DNA from: Phalacrocorax aristotelis
Taxonomy: Eukaryota > Chordata > Aves > Suliformes > Phalacrocoracidae
Assembly: GCF_949628215.1 (NCBI RefSeq)
Contig: NC_134279.1
Coordinates: forward strand, 55,416,266-55,480,265
Length of the DNA: 64,000 nucleotides
Direction: 5' to 3'
Below are positions 22,391 to 34,525 of this stretch, piece after piece (positions within the stretch are counted from its first letter, which is position 1; each line of letters starts with the position of its first letter). Under the pieces are notes generated by a model. It saw only the letters and a program-made list of their open reading frames with translations, was not told the DNA's origin and ran no database searches. Position numbers and translations under genes: made by a program.

Positions 22391-25300
22391 AGGGCACCAT
22401 GGCCTAAAGATTAATTTACACTGAAGAATAAATACTTCTTTTCTCCTAAGGTTCGCTACTTTCTCTGTAACATACAATTTCACAAGCTGTAACATGCCTT
22501 TGCAAGCCAATATGAAATCTGCAGAGACACCCTAATAAGCTAAATAGATCTGGATAAGAGACTTGTGCTGGCCATTTATGGGACAAACAGCCAAAGCCTG
22601 AAGGGATCAAAATTTCAACTCTAAGAAAAATATGTGGTTATTTGCAACCACATATTCTGAGTTATATTCATAAAGAGGATGCTAAGAACTCCTGGATTAA
22701 GGGTGGAAGGCAGATCCTACAATGAAAAGTGAAATGCTATGGCAATATTTTGCCACACACTCCTACCTACATAGTCTGATTTAGCATGGGCAACACTGAA
22801 AACCTGCAAGCCTTGAAATGCCTTATCTTGGAAAGGAGATTTCATGGTTGTGAGTACATTAAACCAGCCATGGGCAGCTCTTCACAACTGAAAAAACAAA
22901 CAGCAAGATACATTAAAACCCAGGAATTGCCAAGGCCCTGACACAAGGTCAATTGCAAGGTAGCCTGATAGTAAACCATACATGCAGTAGTGCTGATTAA
23001 TGTGCTACAATGTGCAAGCAGTACATAAAAGCAGAAAATCTCCTCCACCTTGGGTAAAGTTATTTAGGATGCCAATCAGATCTTGTACCTACAGACACAA
23101 GTGAGCCATACAAACCCAAATTTTAGGTTTAAAACTCAGATGAATCATGTGTTTCTGCTACAGATAACCAGTTTCAAAATAAAACTGAAGACTGCTGGAG
23201 AGCTATGATCTGTGCAAATGTTTTCCATCCTCTTCTCCATTCATCAGAAAAGTCCTGCTTTATGCCGTGTCCTCATGTGCCACATCAGTCTCTCAAAACT
23301 GTAAAACAAAACTTTCTAGACTAAGTCTTACTCTTTTATGACCACCTTTTCTCACAACTATATCTTTAGCTTGTGGTCATACAGCACTTAATCACTGCAT
23401 ATGTTTTGATATGTGTGAAATTCATATTAATTCCATGGTAGGACTAAGGTGTGGGCCATGTTAAAAAATTTATACTGGTGTTCATATGATGCATAAGGAT
23501 GTGATTTTTTTTTTTGTAGTCAGTGTATGCTCCCTAAATTGCAGTAAACAGTTTTAAAGGAAATCAATCCATGTTGGCAGTATTGCTGGTTTTTAACTAT
23601 GGCGATTTCTTTAAAGGGCCAAAACTCTGTTGTGTAGACAAGCTCTAGGTTACTCATTGAATTTTATACTGAAGGTACCTGTGACAGCAAGAAACTGTAC
23701 TTGAGTTCCCATAATCCTAGGTTAGGTCATTGACTAGTCATATTTTTCCAGTTTTCTAAGACACCTACATTATCAGCTCTTCAAGAGTTCCAGAAACTCC
23801 CAAGGCATCCAGAGAGGCTTTCAGGTTTAATGCTCTAGGGCTCTTCAAAGGATCAGGGAAAGGTGGTTATACATATGGTTACAGAAAGATCACAACTCCA
23901 AATCCAAAAATCCTCCACAGCTCACTTTAAATGAATATACTACATTTTATTTTATCTTAAAGACCTTCTGGTTTTAAACAAACTTCTCTGCCAACACTGG
24001 AAGCCAGAAATGTGTGGGCATAACCCAAACTACTTAATATCTAGATAACTAACAGCAGTTAAGCCACAAAAGCACAGATTTCCATGAAGGTCTTCAAGTA
24101 CTGTGCAGACTCAGATGGCACGCGTCACAGCTTGTAGCAGTGCAGCTTCACTGCGTTCTAGCCAAACAGATTAAAACTACCTTAAGCATAGTGCAGTCAT
24201 ACCTACCAAAAGTGTATCTTAAATACAAATAATTTACATACAGCTTTGTGATTTTGAAGAAGCTGAAGCAACAGCTATAACAGATGTGAGATACCTGAAT
24301 ATTTCAAAGGGATGGCAATGTTACAGCTGACAGCACCTTAACTGTCAATGCTGTTGTGCTGATCCAGCATATTTGTGTTGCAGGTTCAGCAACAACTGTT
24401 GTGCATAAGCACGGCTCCTACCTCACATGCATCTTCCTCACATGCAGTCCAGCTGCAAATGACAGTGCTGTTTTAGAACATAAGCTATGCATCGGATTTT
24501 TTCCTTGGCATTTTAAGATTTTCAGTGGGAGATCCCTTCAGAGGGGCTGTTCTGAACATCAGACTCAAACTACACAGGTGTCTAGTTTTCTTTTCAGTCT
24601 CATGAAATCCTTTGTGGAACTTCTATTTATTTTAGTATTGCTGCTTCTGTCCTTGCCTTTCTTACTCATCTCCACACCCATTATCTTTTTACTTCTCTTC
24701 CAGTACTGTTTATTATATTCAGATCTAAAATTAGGCTCAGATCTTGCAGACTTCACTTGATATTTCATGACACTGGTTTCAACTATTAGCTGTCCAAGAC
24801 AGGGATTATGCATTATCCCTGTACTTGGAACACATACATGTATTTTCATTTCATTAATGTGACAACAGAAATTATGACAGTATATATATCCATTTTAAAC
24901 CGCACATCAGTATACATTGATGGTTTCTGGATTCATATGGACAAGACAGGGCTTTTAAAAGTCATTACAGAAATCAGAACACTGTTCAACAGAATTCAAG
25001 ACAGCAGTGGACATAATTTTCCAACACTGTAGTGAATTTTTGACAAAACTGACTCTTCTATAACCTCAGGAATACAATCAGATATCCACCATAGAGCAAT
25101 AAAACCTGTGTACTACTTGGGAATATGCTGACAGGAATAACCTGTGAATCCACTTTAACCACTAGAGAGTTTCTGCAACACTCTAAAACACACCTCTTCA
25201 GTGAATGTTTCAGGTCTGAAAGAGAGAAGTGTCCTACAGCAATTCAGGGCTCAGCTACAAACGTGTACCTTTAAAAGTTTTATTATTAAAAATGAAGCCT

Positions 25301-25904
25301 AAAGATATAGAAGCCTAGCAAAAAATGCAGGGGGTTAAGAATGGTCAAATTCTGACCCTAGTAACCTCAAAACTATTTAAGACACTAAAGAAGCAGTGCT
25401 GTGAGTAGCTGAACTGATTTAAAAGCTATCACTGAGAGGAGTTGCTTTTGCTTCTCCTCCATCTTGCTCCAGGCTTTGTCCCCTCCTTCATAATCAATCT
25501 GATACTTACTGAACCTGGTTCAACTCACTGATCTGCAAAGACCTTTAACTAACTCAAAGCCAATAACATTATTGGATTTCCTGATATAGCTTACAGCTGT
25601 GAAAGTACTCCTGTTAGCAGAGGGAGGTGGGACAGGAATGTCAGATTAGAGTGTCTCTGAGTACTTAATGTGGGGCACTCAGTCCTGATTCTGGTCTAGT
25701 TTTCATTGGAAATATATATCAGCTGTGGCTAACGCTTTTGAAATCCAGATCATCCACAGCAGTGGCAATTAACAAAAGAATGTGATCCTTGTTTGTCAGT
25801 CCTAGCTTTTGGTCCTGTAAACAGTGACTGCCCACAAACTGACTGTAAGATTCAGTCTAAAATGATAGCTTCAGACCAGCTTTTGGGGCATGCCAAGGAG
25901 TTAA

Positions 25905-26025
25905 GAGAATTAAATTCCACTCTGATCTTGGGGAAACCATTTAGTGCCTATCTGCTGCAATAGGGATAATGATACTTCTGTTATCTCATGGTGATGATAT
26001 GAAGATAAATATGTACATGTAGTAC
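25905..26025 (+). mobile_element. MIR-like SINE remnant
   Basis: ATCTTGGGGAAACCATTTAG, then ATAGGGATAATGATACTTCT, then GGTGATGATATGAAGATAAA. This matches the MIR order (CTTGGGCAAGTCACTTA, ATGGGGATAATAATACCT, GTTGTGAGGATTAAATGA) with heavy divergence. Confidence 0.5.
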
Positions 26026-26027
26026 TT

Positions 26028-26120
26028 AGGGACATGGTTTAGTGGTGGACTTGACAGCATTAGATTAACGGTTGGACTCAATGATCTTGAAGGTCTTTCC
26101 CAACTTATATGATTCTACTG
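26028..26120 (+). mobile_element. CR1 LINE 3' tail
   Basis: GGGACATGGTTTAGTGGTGG, then GGTTGGACTCAATGATCTTG, AAGGTCTTTCCCAACTTATA and a terminal TGATTCTA. This is a textbook short 3' end of the avian CR1 LINE, abutting the MIR-like remnant. Confidence 0.9.
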
Positions 26121-26639
26121 TTGTTTTTAAATAAGAGGTTTGTTAATACTATGGTCATTGGTGAAACATCAATACCCTATTATTTTAATATGAAAATAAG
26201 AGTAATTTTGATATTAAAAGTACATTTTTCTTCAGTAGTTGTACTTCATACAGAACAATAATTTCCTTTTCGGAACTTCAATTTTTCTTTCCCACCCTCG
26301 TGAACGTTTTTGTATTGCTAAACCCAGTAATTATTATTGCGGCCTAATCCTGTAACCGACCATGTGCATCTCTCTGTACTTTCCTGAAGCTTCAGGGGTT
26401 TCCTGACAGGCCGAAGTCTACTTCCTTGACATAAATCTATGAAGTACCTAAAAGCTTACACCCTTTCCTCAATCACCGCCATGAACTATTAAAACAAAGG
26501 CTTTTGTTTCTGGAGTCAAGGTCTCAATTACCTTCTTTTTCTGGTCTGCTTCCAGAGCAGCTCAGCCGATGAGATTAACCTATGCAAGGGCTGGCCTCAC
26601 GGCCCAGGGGACATTAAAAAACATAATAGCACAAACCGC

Positions 26640-27790
26640 CGTTTTCCCCTGCCCACAACGGCCGCGGTACCACGGAGCCTCAACCGCGGAGCCGCCGCCG
26701 GGTTTCGCGGGAGACCCCTCACGCCTGCAAAATGTCACCCGCGGTCAGGAACAGGGGACCTCCCTCCCCACCCGAGTTCGACTCGGAGGTGAAAACGGGC
26801 AGGTCGGGTGGGACGACCTTGCCTTTTCACGCTGAGAACCGACCGCTTCACGTTCCCCACAGGTCGAGGGGCGGCACCCGCCAGGGAGAACATCCCGGGC
26901 CGCCGCCGGCGGGACCGAGGCACCGCCGCTGCACTCCCCTCAGGGCGCCAGCCTCGCCTCCGTCCCTGGCGGCGGGGGGCACCGGGCTGCCGGCGGCCAC
27001 AGGCAGCCCCGTTTTTCCTGGAGGCTCGTTTGTCCCCACGGCCGTACGGCGAGGCCGGCGGCTCCGCAACAACCTCCCCGCGAATTAGTGCGGGTTCTTC
27101 CCACAAGCGCCGCTTCCACATTTCCCTCCCGTCAGGTCTCGGCCGGAAAGCCCAACACCAGTGTCCTACCGCCCCACCAGCCGCACACCCGTAAGTGTCC
27201 CGTCCCCGCCCCGGCCCGGCGGGCTTACCGGTGGCACGGCGCACATCCCACTGTAATGGCCGCGACCCCCACTCTCGCTCGGTGTCGGCGGCCGGGCCGC
27301 CCCGCCCCGCCCCGCCGGTGCTGCCCGCCCCTCTGCAGCCCCGGCCCGGCTCTGCCTCTTTCTCCCGGCGCCTTTCACCGCCCTCCGCTCGTCGCTCTGC
27401 CCTCACCGGCCTTTCGCCGCTTTTTTCTTCTCGGCTTTTTCCCGCTCTGGCCTTTCCCCCCCCGCGCAGTGACTGAGGCAGGACCCGCCAGTCCGGGCGG
27501 CGGCGGGGGACCTTTCCAACAGCGGCCCCGCCGCACGCCCCACGGCCCCGGCCGGGCGACGAAGCTTTGCTCCTTGTCGTACGGGCCAGGACTTCGGTTG
27601 CCGCTTCGGGAGGCGAGGTTAGGTGCTGCCATCGAGCCCTTTCCCCGAGCCGGGGGCCAAGCCAGCCCCAAGCCAGCGAGACGACGGACTGCGTGCAGGC
27701 TAAGGGCCGTCGTGCCCAGGCGTCAGCAGTTGTGCACCCGCTTTCCTCCTGCCGTGCTCAGGAGCTGCGTTTTCAAAGCAAAAAAATGAA
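26640..27790. promoter_or_regulatory. CpG island, probable ATP10D promoter
   Basis: About 1.1 kb of very GC-rich, CpG-dense sequence in an AT-rich setting, with many GC boxes (for example CCCCGCCCCG runs near 27,300). It lies upstream of the ATP10D start codon at the distance expected for a long first intron. Long open frames on both strands here follow from GC richness and should not be read as genes. Confidence 0.75.
27229..27480 (-). promoter_or_regulatory. ATP10D: candidate non-coding exon 1 of ATP10D
   Basis: On the minus strand a donor CCG|GTAAGC has its last exon base at 27229, inside the CpG island. It could splice to the acceptor before the first coding exon at about 15472. The transcription start is not visible, so the right edge is only a placeholder. 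Other donors are possible. Confidence 0.35.
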
Positions 27791-30699
27791 CAGAGCTACT
27801 TTTACAGTCCCATCAACCACAGCGCTTGCCCATCCGAAGGTTAGTTATCGTTTAAAGGCTTTTTTTTTTTTTTTTTCCCCCTTCAGGCCTCAGCGCATGG
27901 AGGTGGCAGCAGGAATGCGGCTGTGACAGAACCTGATGCCCTTGACAGCTTGTCAGGGAAATTGATGTTCTCGATCTTTTGCCAGGGCAGTCCAGCACTG
28001 AAGGTAGCTTGGCCTGTTTAAACGTCAAGCTTTCTAGCTACTGGGCTAATCAGGTTAGCAAACTCTTGTTTTCTAGGAAGTAGGCCTCTGGTTATTGAGA
28101 AACTGCCCAATTATCTTAAATACATCATTGCCATCAGGAACCTCAGTGAGTTGTTTCAGCAACAGCCCTTTTGAAGCCCCATGCTGTCTTTTTTGCTCTT
28201 CTTGCCTTCCAGAGCACTCTTGAAGGCTGTCCCATACAATGAAATCACATGGCCTTTTACACGGACGTGAGAGGATTCCTACTCCAAGACCATGTTCTGC
28301 TGAAAAAGGAGGGGGAAAAAAAACAGAAGTAGTTATTTGCAGACCCCTTGGTCCCTGTTGAAATGGACTGGAGTTATCAGTACTTGTCCAGTGTCAACAA
28401 TTGATTCCTAACACAGAGCTGGGAGGGCTGTGCTGAGCCGCGGTAGCTGGTTGCATTCTCCTTCCCATGTGCATGCCATTGTTTTCCTCTGTTGTCCAGC
28501 ATTCTAGCACACCCTGCACCCCTGACCACACACTGAAAACACTTTGGTTATATTTCAGTGAACAGCAGCTGATGGTCTGTTCTTTCAAGTGCTCATATGG
28601 CCAGCAGGGATTTCAAAACATACCGTGTGTCAGATGGAATAAAAATACATCTGCATGAAGGAGGTCCATAACTGCCACCTTGAAATTATGCAGGTTTATT
28701 CTTCCGGGCAGGAAAAGATACCGAGTTCTTGTGTTTCCTTGGCAGCATCCACCCCATTGCTGGCTCAGGTGCTGTAGGAAAGAGGATGCTGCTCTGGGGA
28801 GGGCAAAGTGAACTGCTGCAAGATTCAAGGTGGTAGTAGGCCTGCCAGAAAACGGTTACTTTAATGTTGTTTAATTGGTTAACATATTGATTTACTGGAA
28901 CTTTCAGGTTAGTATAGGTGTTTGAGAAAGAAGAGAACATCACACAGCTTTTAACAAAATAGCTACCTCTTCTGTAATCATATTGGAGCCGTATATACTT
29001 CAAATGCGGAGTCCCACATTTCCCATTCATATTTTTTCATGCATGTCAGTCCATTCTGTAAGCTTACAACTATAAAAGGCATAAGTTTGTTTCCCTTTTT
29101 TTGCCCAGCAATAACAATTGCCCCAATTAAGCCTGCATATGAGTGCACTGCAAAAATACCTGGCCAAACCATAAATGAGCTAGCTTGGCTTCCAGTAGGA
29201 GCATAGCTGCTTTAGTGCAGCGCTCTGTGCAGTTTAATTAGGTATGTTGGAGCAGGGTATATAAGCTGTTTGGAGAGGTAGGTCTGACTGGGTGAGTGGG
29301 AGGCTTTACTGGCACCTGACTTGGCCATTACACATAAATGTTTTAACTTTTATTCTTTCGTACTGCTGGCCAGTAGTACAAGTGGTCTTGATTCCAAGCA
29401 TGCAAAGCAACCACCCAGCATGTTTGAAGTGAACTAAAGCGATTTCTCCCAAGTATTTTATGGAAGAGCACTACAAAGAAGATAGTCACCAGAGATAATG
29501 CTTGACTGAGAAATCTCACTGATAGCTTTTCTGTGTGGAGGTAATAAAACTGAATGTCATCCACATAGATATAGCCCTTTTTTCCAGAGAGGTCTGCAGG
29601 TGTCTTTCATATTCATTCCTGAACCACCACATGAAAAGAGAAAACTATGGGCATGTGAGAGCCATTGATGACTCCAGCACTGTAGGAGAGCTCTTTGGTC
29701 TCCTGTGTTCTTCAAACCCACTCTCTGTTCATGGCTGCAACAACTCTGCAAGCACAAGCATGCACAGCTCATCCAGCTGTGCTCCTATTGGCACTGGTTG
29801 GGACACATGAAAGAGGAACTTACATCACGGGAACTGTCAGCTAAACATGTTGGCAGACTGAAAACTTTCCCACGAAGACCTGGAAGGAAGAGGGAAATTT
29901 GTTGCAGCATGCCGTCAGACATTTCCCGAAGCACCTCAAGTTAATGAAATGATAAGCACCTGGGTATGATTCCTCAGACATTTCAGTGCCAAATCCACAT
30001 AAGTAGCAGTGCCAGTGGGGATCTGGGTTTGTAGACATAGATGGTTATCATCACGGCGCTGTGGGTACTCCTGGACCAGCTTAGCAAGTACAAGGTGTAT
30101 TCATATCAGGTCAGTGGAGGTACCTGAGAGATCTGGTGTGTATTTACAGTATAAATAGTGGCAAACTATGATATACACACTGCTTTAAATATCTTTGAAG
30201 ATGTGGTAGCATATTAATCATAACTTATAGCCAGAAAGGGACTTGATTATCACCCAGTAATTCGATCACCTTTTTCCTCCTTAGTTCTGCAGTAAACACA
30301 AATAATTTAACTGTAGCACAGACCTCACAAAAAACCTTAAATTTTAAATTACACTGAATTATTGTTTACAAGATCATTGGCTAAATGATGCATTTAGAGT
30401 CCTAACCAATGTTATATGTGAACACCCAATATTGCCAGTGCAAATTAAAACTGTCTGTTGTGCGTATGCAGTAAGGTAGTCTCTCACTACAAGATACTCA
30501 GATATATTTCCTGACAGGACTTCAGTCTGACTCCATTTACAGGATGATGGATGCACAGTGAATGAGGCAGCTGTTTATCTGTCCTAGTCTGTGTGTGGCT
30601 ATAACCTTTATTTACCACACACTATGTAAATCTGTATGGGTTTATTGATTTCCTTGTGAGGAGATTGTGTTCATCATTGGAGTGAGCATTTTACAAATA

Positions 30700-30850
30700 T
30701 TCATGAATTTTCCTCACAGCTGCCTGTGAGACAAGAAGGTATTACTACTTCCACATTACAAAGAAAAAGTTGAAACAAGGGAGAATAAACACCACAACGT
30801 GGAAGTGTTTGCTAGTGATTCTGAGACCACGTGCTTAGCTTGAAAGACCT
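30700..30850 (-). mobile_element. MIR-like SINE remnant
   Basis: ACAAGAAGGTATTACTACTT, CCACATTACAAAGAAAAAGT, and later AGTGATTCTGAGACCACGTG follow the antisense MIR order (ATTATCCCCATTTTACAGAT, GAGAAACTGAGGC, ...CTGGGA..GAACCCA). Weak match, approximate ends. Confidence 0.35.
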
Positions 30851-30959
30851 AACATTTGTTTTTATAATTTTACAGTGCAAGGTAAATTCTGTGTATATTA
30901 TATACATTTTGCAAATCTTGAGAGAGGTAGAGTAGGTTTGTAAATATTATCATGGGAGC

Positions 30960-31235
30960 TTTCCTGAAAGGCACCTTCTGAGTCATTGAATCTACTCCCT
31001 TGTTATTGCAAACATGCTGTGTAATCTGGTTCATAAACTGACTGAGCTTTATCTTAAAAGTAATTAGGTGTTTTGCTCATATTACTGTATCAGAAAACTG
31101 TTCCAAAGTATGCTTGCTCTGAGAGTCAAGAATTATCTTCTAGCTTCTAAACCCATTTGCTCATATACTAGCAGTGACCAGTGTTTTAATGGTTTAAATA
31201 GTCCTTTTTGTTCCTGGTGTTTATTCATCCACCTT
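30960..31235 (-). mobile_element. ancient CR1-like LINE remnant
   Basis: GTTCCAAAGTATGCTTGCTC, then AATTATCTTCTAGCTTCTAA, then ACCCATTTGCTCATATACTA correspond in order to antisense old CR1 families of birds and turtles (GTTCCAGAATCTC, CTTCTTCTAATTTC, TACCCATTTGTTCTTG). Diverged; boundaries approximate. Confidence 0.5.
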
Positions 31236-34200
31236 TGTTTTGCTAAAGTAAACAGATAAGAATGAATTATATCAAGCCAAACAAAGGCTAACTACATTCT
31301 GAATAAAAGTGTCCAACCAAAGGTGTAATGTGGTTCAACAAATCCATTCAGACCTTAGTTAATGTGGGATAAATTGCCATGACGTAGCTTGTGTAGGCAA
31401 GTTTTAAGGGAGTAACTGCCTGTAGTATTCACTCGTGCAATCCACATGCTTTGCCTGTGCTTTATACCATTATGTTTAGCCAGTTGCAGAATGCCAGCAA
31501 TCAGGAAGCTTGCATTATATCCCAGTTCTGGAGGGCAGTTATTAGCAGTCAGTAGCAGTTATTATTGACGTAGCATTTACTGTTACACCACTGACTGTGG
31601 TTTGGCCATTGCGTGTATTAGGAACTTCCATCCTGAAAGGCACTAAGACGATGGGACTTTTTGTTCTAGGGTTTTTCATTCTGTTGCCTGTTCCGCAGAA
31701 AGTAACTATCGACTGGAATTTAACAAGGAATCTGAAGTAGTCTTTCACTTTTAAGGGGCTCTGAATTACCAGGACAAGCAGAAAATCATCTTAAATGAGA
31801 TATCATCATCTTACTGCAGCTCCTAATGCAGCAGGAATTTACCTCTTATCTTGGCATTAGTACTTTCTACAGTAGGGAAGCTGAATTGGTAATCTATAAT
31901 GAGATGCCAGCTTCTAACAATCTGGGTTCCCTGCCCTGCTGAATTAACATGAGTCCATCGAATAAGAAGACACAAAACTATAACTGTAAAGAAAAGGAAC
32001 ACCATCTGATGCTGCTACTTCTGGGCTGATGGGAAAGTGTGTATGGGTAGAAAGTAGTACTAGCTTAATGGGATTTCACACAGACAGCTTTGATGCACTT
32101 GGATAAATTGCTGTATCCCTTCTTTTTCTGTTTACTGCAGCGTGGCAATTTCCATGGCTAATCTTCAGCCTTATTTTATCTACGGCTGTAAGCTTATTAT
32201 GGGTGTGTTTATACTGCTACAGTTTTATTGTGCATCAGAACCCTTCTGATACACTTATGATAGGTTTGTGCCTTCCTTTTCATTGTATATATAAAGCAGG
32301 TTATTTGACTTCTTGAATTTACCTGGTCCACAAAACAACCTTAATTCTGCATCTTCTTTTTATCAAACCACTATATCAGCTGATAAAATGAGCTGAGTCA
32401 GCAGTATAAAATGAACTATACAGTAAATGTTGCTTTTTTCTCTCTCTTTGCTTGTAGAAAGTTATTGCCTGGGTTATAATTTTTCTCAAGCTTTTTTTTT
32501 CTATTCACTAATTTACAGTTTTTCTAACTTATAATTTCTTCTGAACAGACGACTCCAACTTGCTAAAAAATTTTTTCACTGTTTTAACATAGTTACGTAT
32601 GTCACAACTACTGTATCAACTTCTTGAACAAATAAAAATAATCCAGCAGATGGATATGGAGATGCCACTTGGACTTTTGATTCTCTCACCCAAGGCTGTT
32701 TTTCCATAAGATAGTTACTCTAGTTTTAGGATAGCCAGTATCAGATCAAAAGTGTCTACAAGATACCACACTGATAAAAACACATTTTTATGGTTCACAT
32801 GTATTTAAACATTTAAACATTTTTGAAGGTGAAACTTTGTCCCAGCAGACTTTATATCTGATCCTCTCACCTTCTAGAGCCAATATAAACCAAGATTAAG
32901 GTAAAGTATAGGCCAAGATAAAGATATAGAACAATACCAAGACAAAGCACAAGTACATCTTTAGCTAACTTGGAAGAAATGTTACCGCATGCGTGTTGCT
33001 GATCCACTTGGGTAGCCCAGAACATCACAGATGCAAGATTAAGTAATGAAAAGCCACGGCCATTGTAAAGACAAGAGAGATTTATAGTTTCACAGGTATC
33101 TGTAGGTCAAGTTCAAACGTATAAGGAAGCCTAGGGTTTACTTTTAACAAGTACTATATGTGACACTATTAGGACAACTGCTCTTTGCTAGGATTTTATG
33201 TCATATAATGCATTGTATCTAACATGGAAAAAATATAGCCTGTCTTTGAATGAACACTTTATATTTTCTCCTTATTTTCCTCCTATAGGTTGAGGAACTA
33301 TTTAGGGAAAACTAGGAAAATGAACATAATTATAAATTTCCTATTTTAAGCCACTCCGGATTTCTCCTGAAATATTCTCCAAACTGTGAAAGGAAAATTT
33401 CTTACCACATTCCTTACAGTGGCTTGTGGATGAACAAGCAGACCATGTCTTCACAGTGCAAAGAGAAATTGTCTGGAGAGCTCTTCTCCAGAATTTGCTC
33501 CAGAGTAACTCTAAATAAAAGCCACTTCACTGAAAATTAAGAATATCTCTACTGATGCAATAACAGCATTAAACCATTGCAAATCTGGTGTGAGCAAAAT
33601 ACTAATCAAAGCTATTGTCACATGCCTAATGAGATTCATTATTTCATTTAGGAAAGTCTTGCCCTTGTGCATGAGCCAGAGGGTTTTCAGATTTTTTCAG
33701 CTGGCTGGCAATGCTTTTAGATAAATTAGAACATTTTTTGTATCTAGAAAGAGAGATTATACATAGGCAAGCTGAGTTACAATGGCTTTATTGGCGCGAC
33801 TCTCTTACTCATCAGTGACTAAGCCATGAGAAAATTGTTTGCAAAGAAGCATGCAGTGTGCCTGTCTTCTTTGTGTATCTTTGTTAATTTGAGACACTCT
33901 CATGTTGAAGAAAAAGGGGAATTGCAGTAATATGATTCAAAGCAGAAGTTGTCCCAGGAGTCATGGAGGTCATGGAGTTTATACAACTTGCTAACAGTGT
34001 GACAGTTAGCAAGGTTTGAAAAGCTGGTAACTATAAAGAAGTTGTCCAGGACTCTTGCAGCTGCTTCCCAAAATCTACTTTTCAAATTAATACATGAATA
34101 TTTAGTTAGCTTAGTGAGAAGATGCCACTTGCAAATTATTTTTTTCTGGCCACCTCCTCGTCTGCAATGTATTTCTTTGCATTTCTCATGAACACTACAT

Positions 34201-34394
34201 TTGCTGTGTTTGTATCGTATTGCCATGTGTTTCCTAAGAAAAAGAATTGCTGTCATTCCAGGGCACACCTGGCTTGCTGCCATGGTCATACTTTTCCCAA
34301 AATACACAAGAACTGCTGGTTCTTATCAGATATTATTTAAAGTTAATAAACATGATGGTGTAAAGCCACAAACTTAATGGATTCCTACACCACC

Positions 34395-34525
34395 TGTAGG
34401 AACAGTCAGATATTACTATCTTAATTCTGCAGGTGGGGAAACTCGGATGAAGAAGATGAAGTGGGTAGCAAATAATATAGTGGCAGAGCTGGAATTTTTT
34501 CTTTATACTAGTTCTGTGGTAAGTA
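34395..34525 (-). mobile_element. MIR-like SINE remnant
   Basis: TCTGCAGGTGGGGAAACTCG followed by AGTGGCAGAGCTGGAATTTT matches the antisense MIR core (TTTGCAGGTGGGGAAACTGA ... AGTGGCAGAGCTGGGATT). This is the clearest of the MIR-like remnants in the window. Confidence 0.6.

Larger units (their letters stand above)
15473..27228 (-). other. probable ATP10D intron 1
   Basis: About 11.8 kb between the first coding exon and the CpG island. It contains an old CR1-like remnant near 16.8-17.1 kb, MIR-like remnants near 20.6 and 25.9 kb, the ERV composite at 21.4-22.4 kb and a CR1 tail at 26.0 kb. No coding exon is recognisable. The upstream boundary depends on the inferred exon 1. Confidence 0.5.
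1..27229 (-). other. ATP10D: ATP10D gene locus, 5' part (P4-ATPase lipid flippase)
   Basis: Gene-level entry. Conceptual splicing of eight minus-strand segments gives one uninterrupted frame of 425 residues matching class V P4-ATPases, closest to ATP10D. Seen in order: a cytosolic N-terminus (1-90), TM1-TM2 (about 93-135), an actuator domain with the DGET dephosphorylation motif (206-209), TM3 (about 310-330), a PISL motif in TM4 (378-381), then the stalk toward the phosphorylation site. Exon phases are consistent at all seven junctions and every junction is GT-AG. The family moves phospholipids or glucosylceramide from the exoplasmic to the cytosolic leaflet with a CDC50 partner; ATP10D is known as a glucosylceramide flippase. 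The full protein is about 1,400 residues, so roughly 70% lies beyond base 1. The neighbours COMMD8 and GABRB1 support the ATP10D assignment over ATP10A or ATP10B. Confidence 0.93.

Noticed and set aside
26735-27789. Long open frames on both strands (up to 233 codons) in the CpG island
   Set aside because: Compositionally driven: Pro/Arg/Gly/Ala-rich, present in several frames at once, no family resemblance. Stop codons are rare in such GC-rich DNA.
33900-34307. 135-codon minus-strand frame
   Set aside because: Intergenic, no recognisable domain and no promoter or splice context; chance length for this window.
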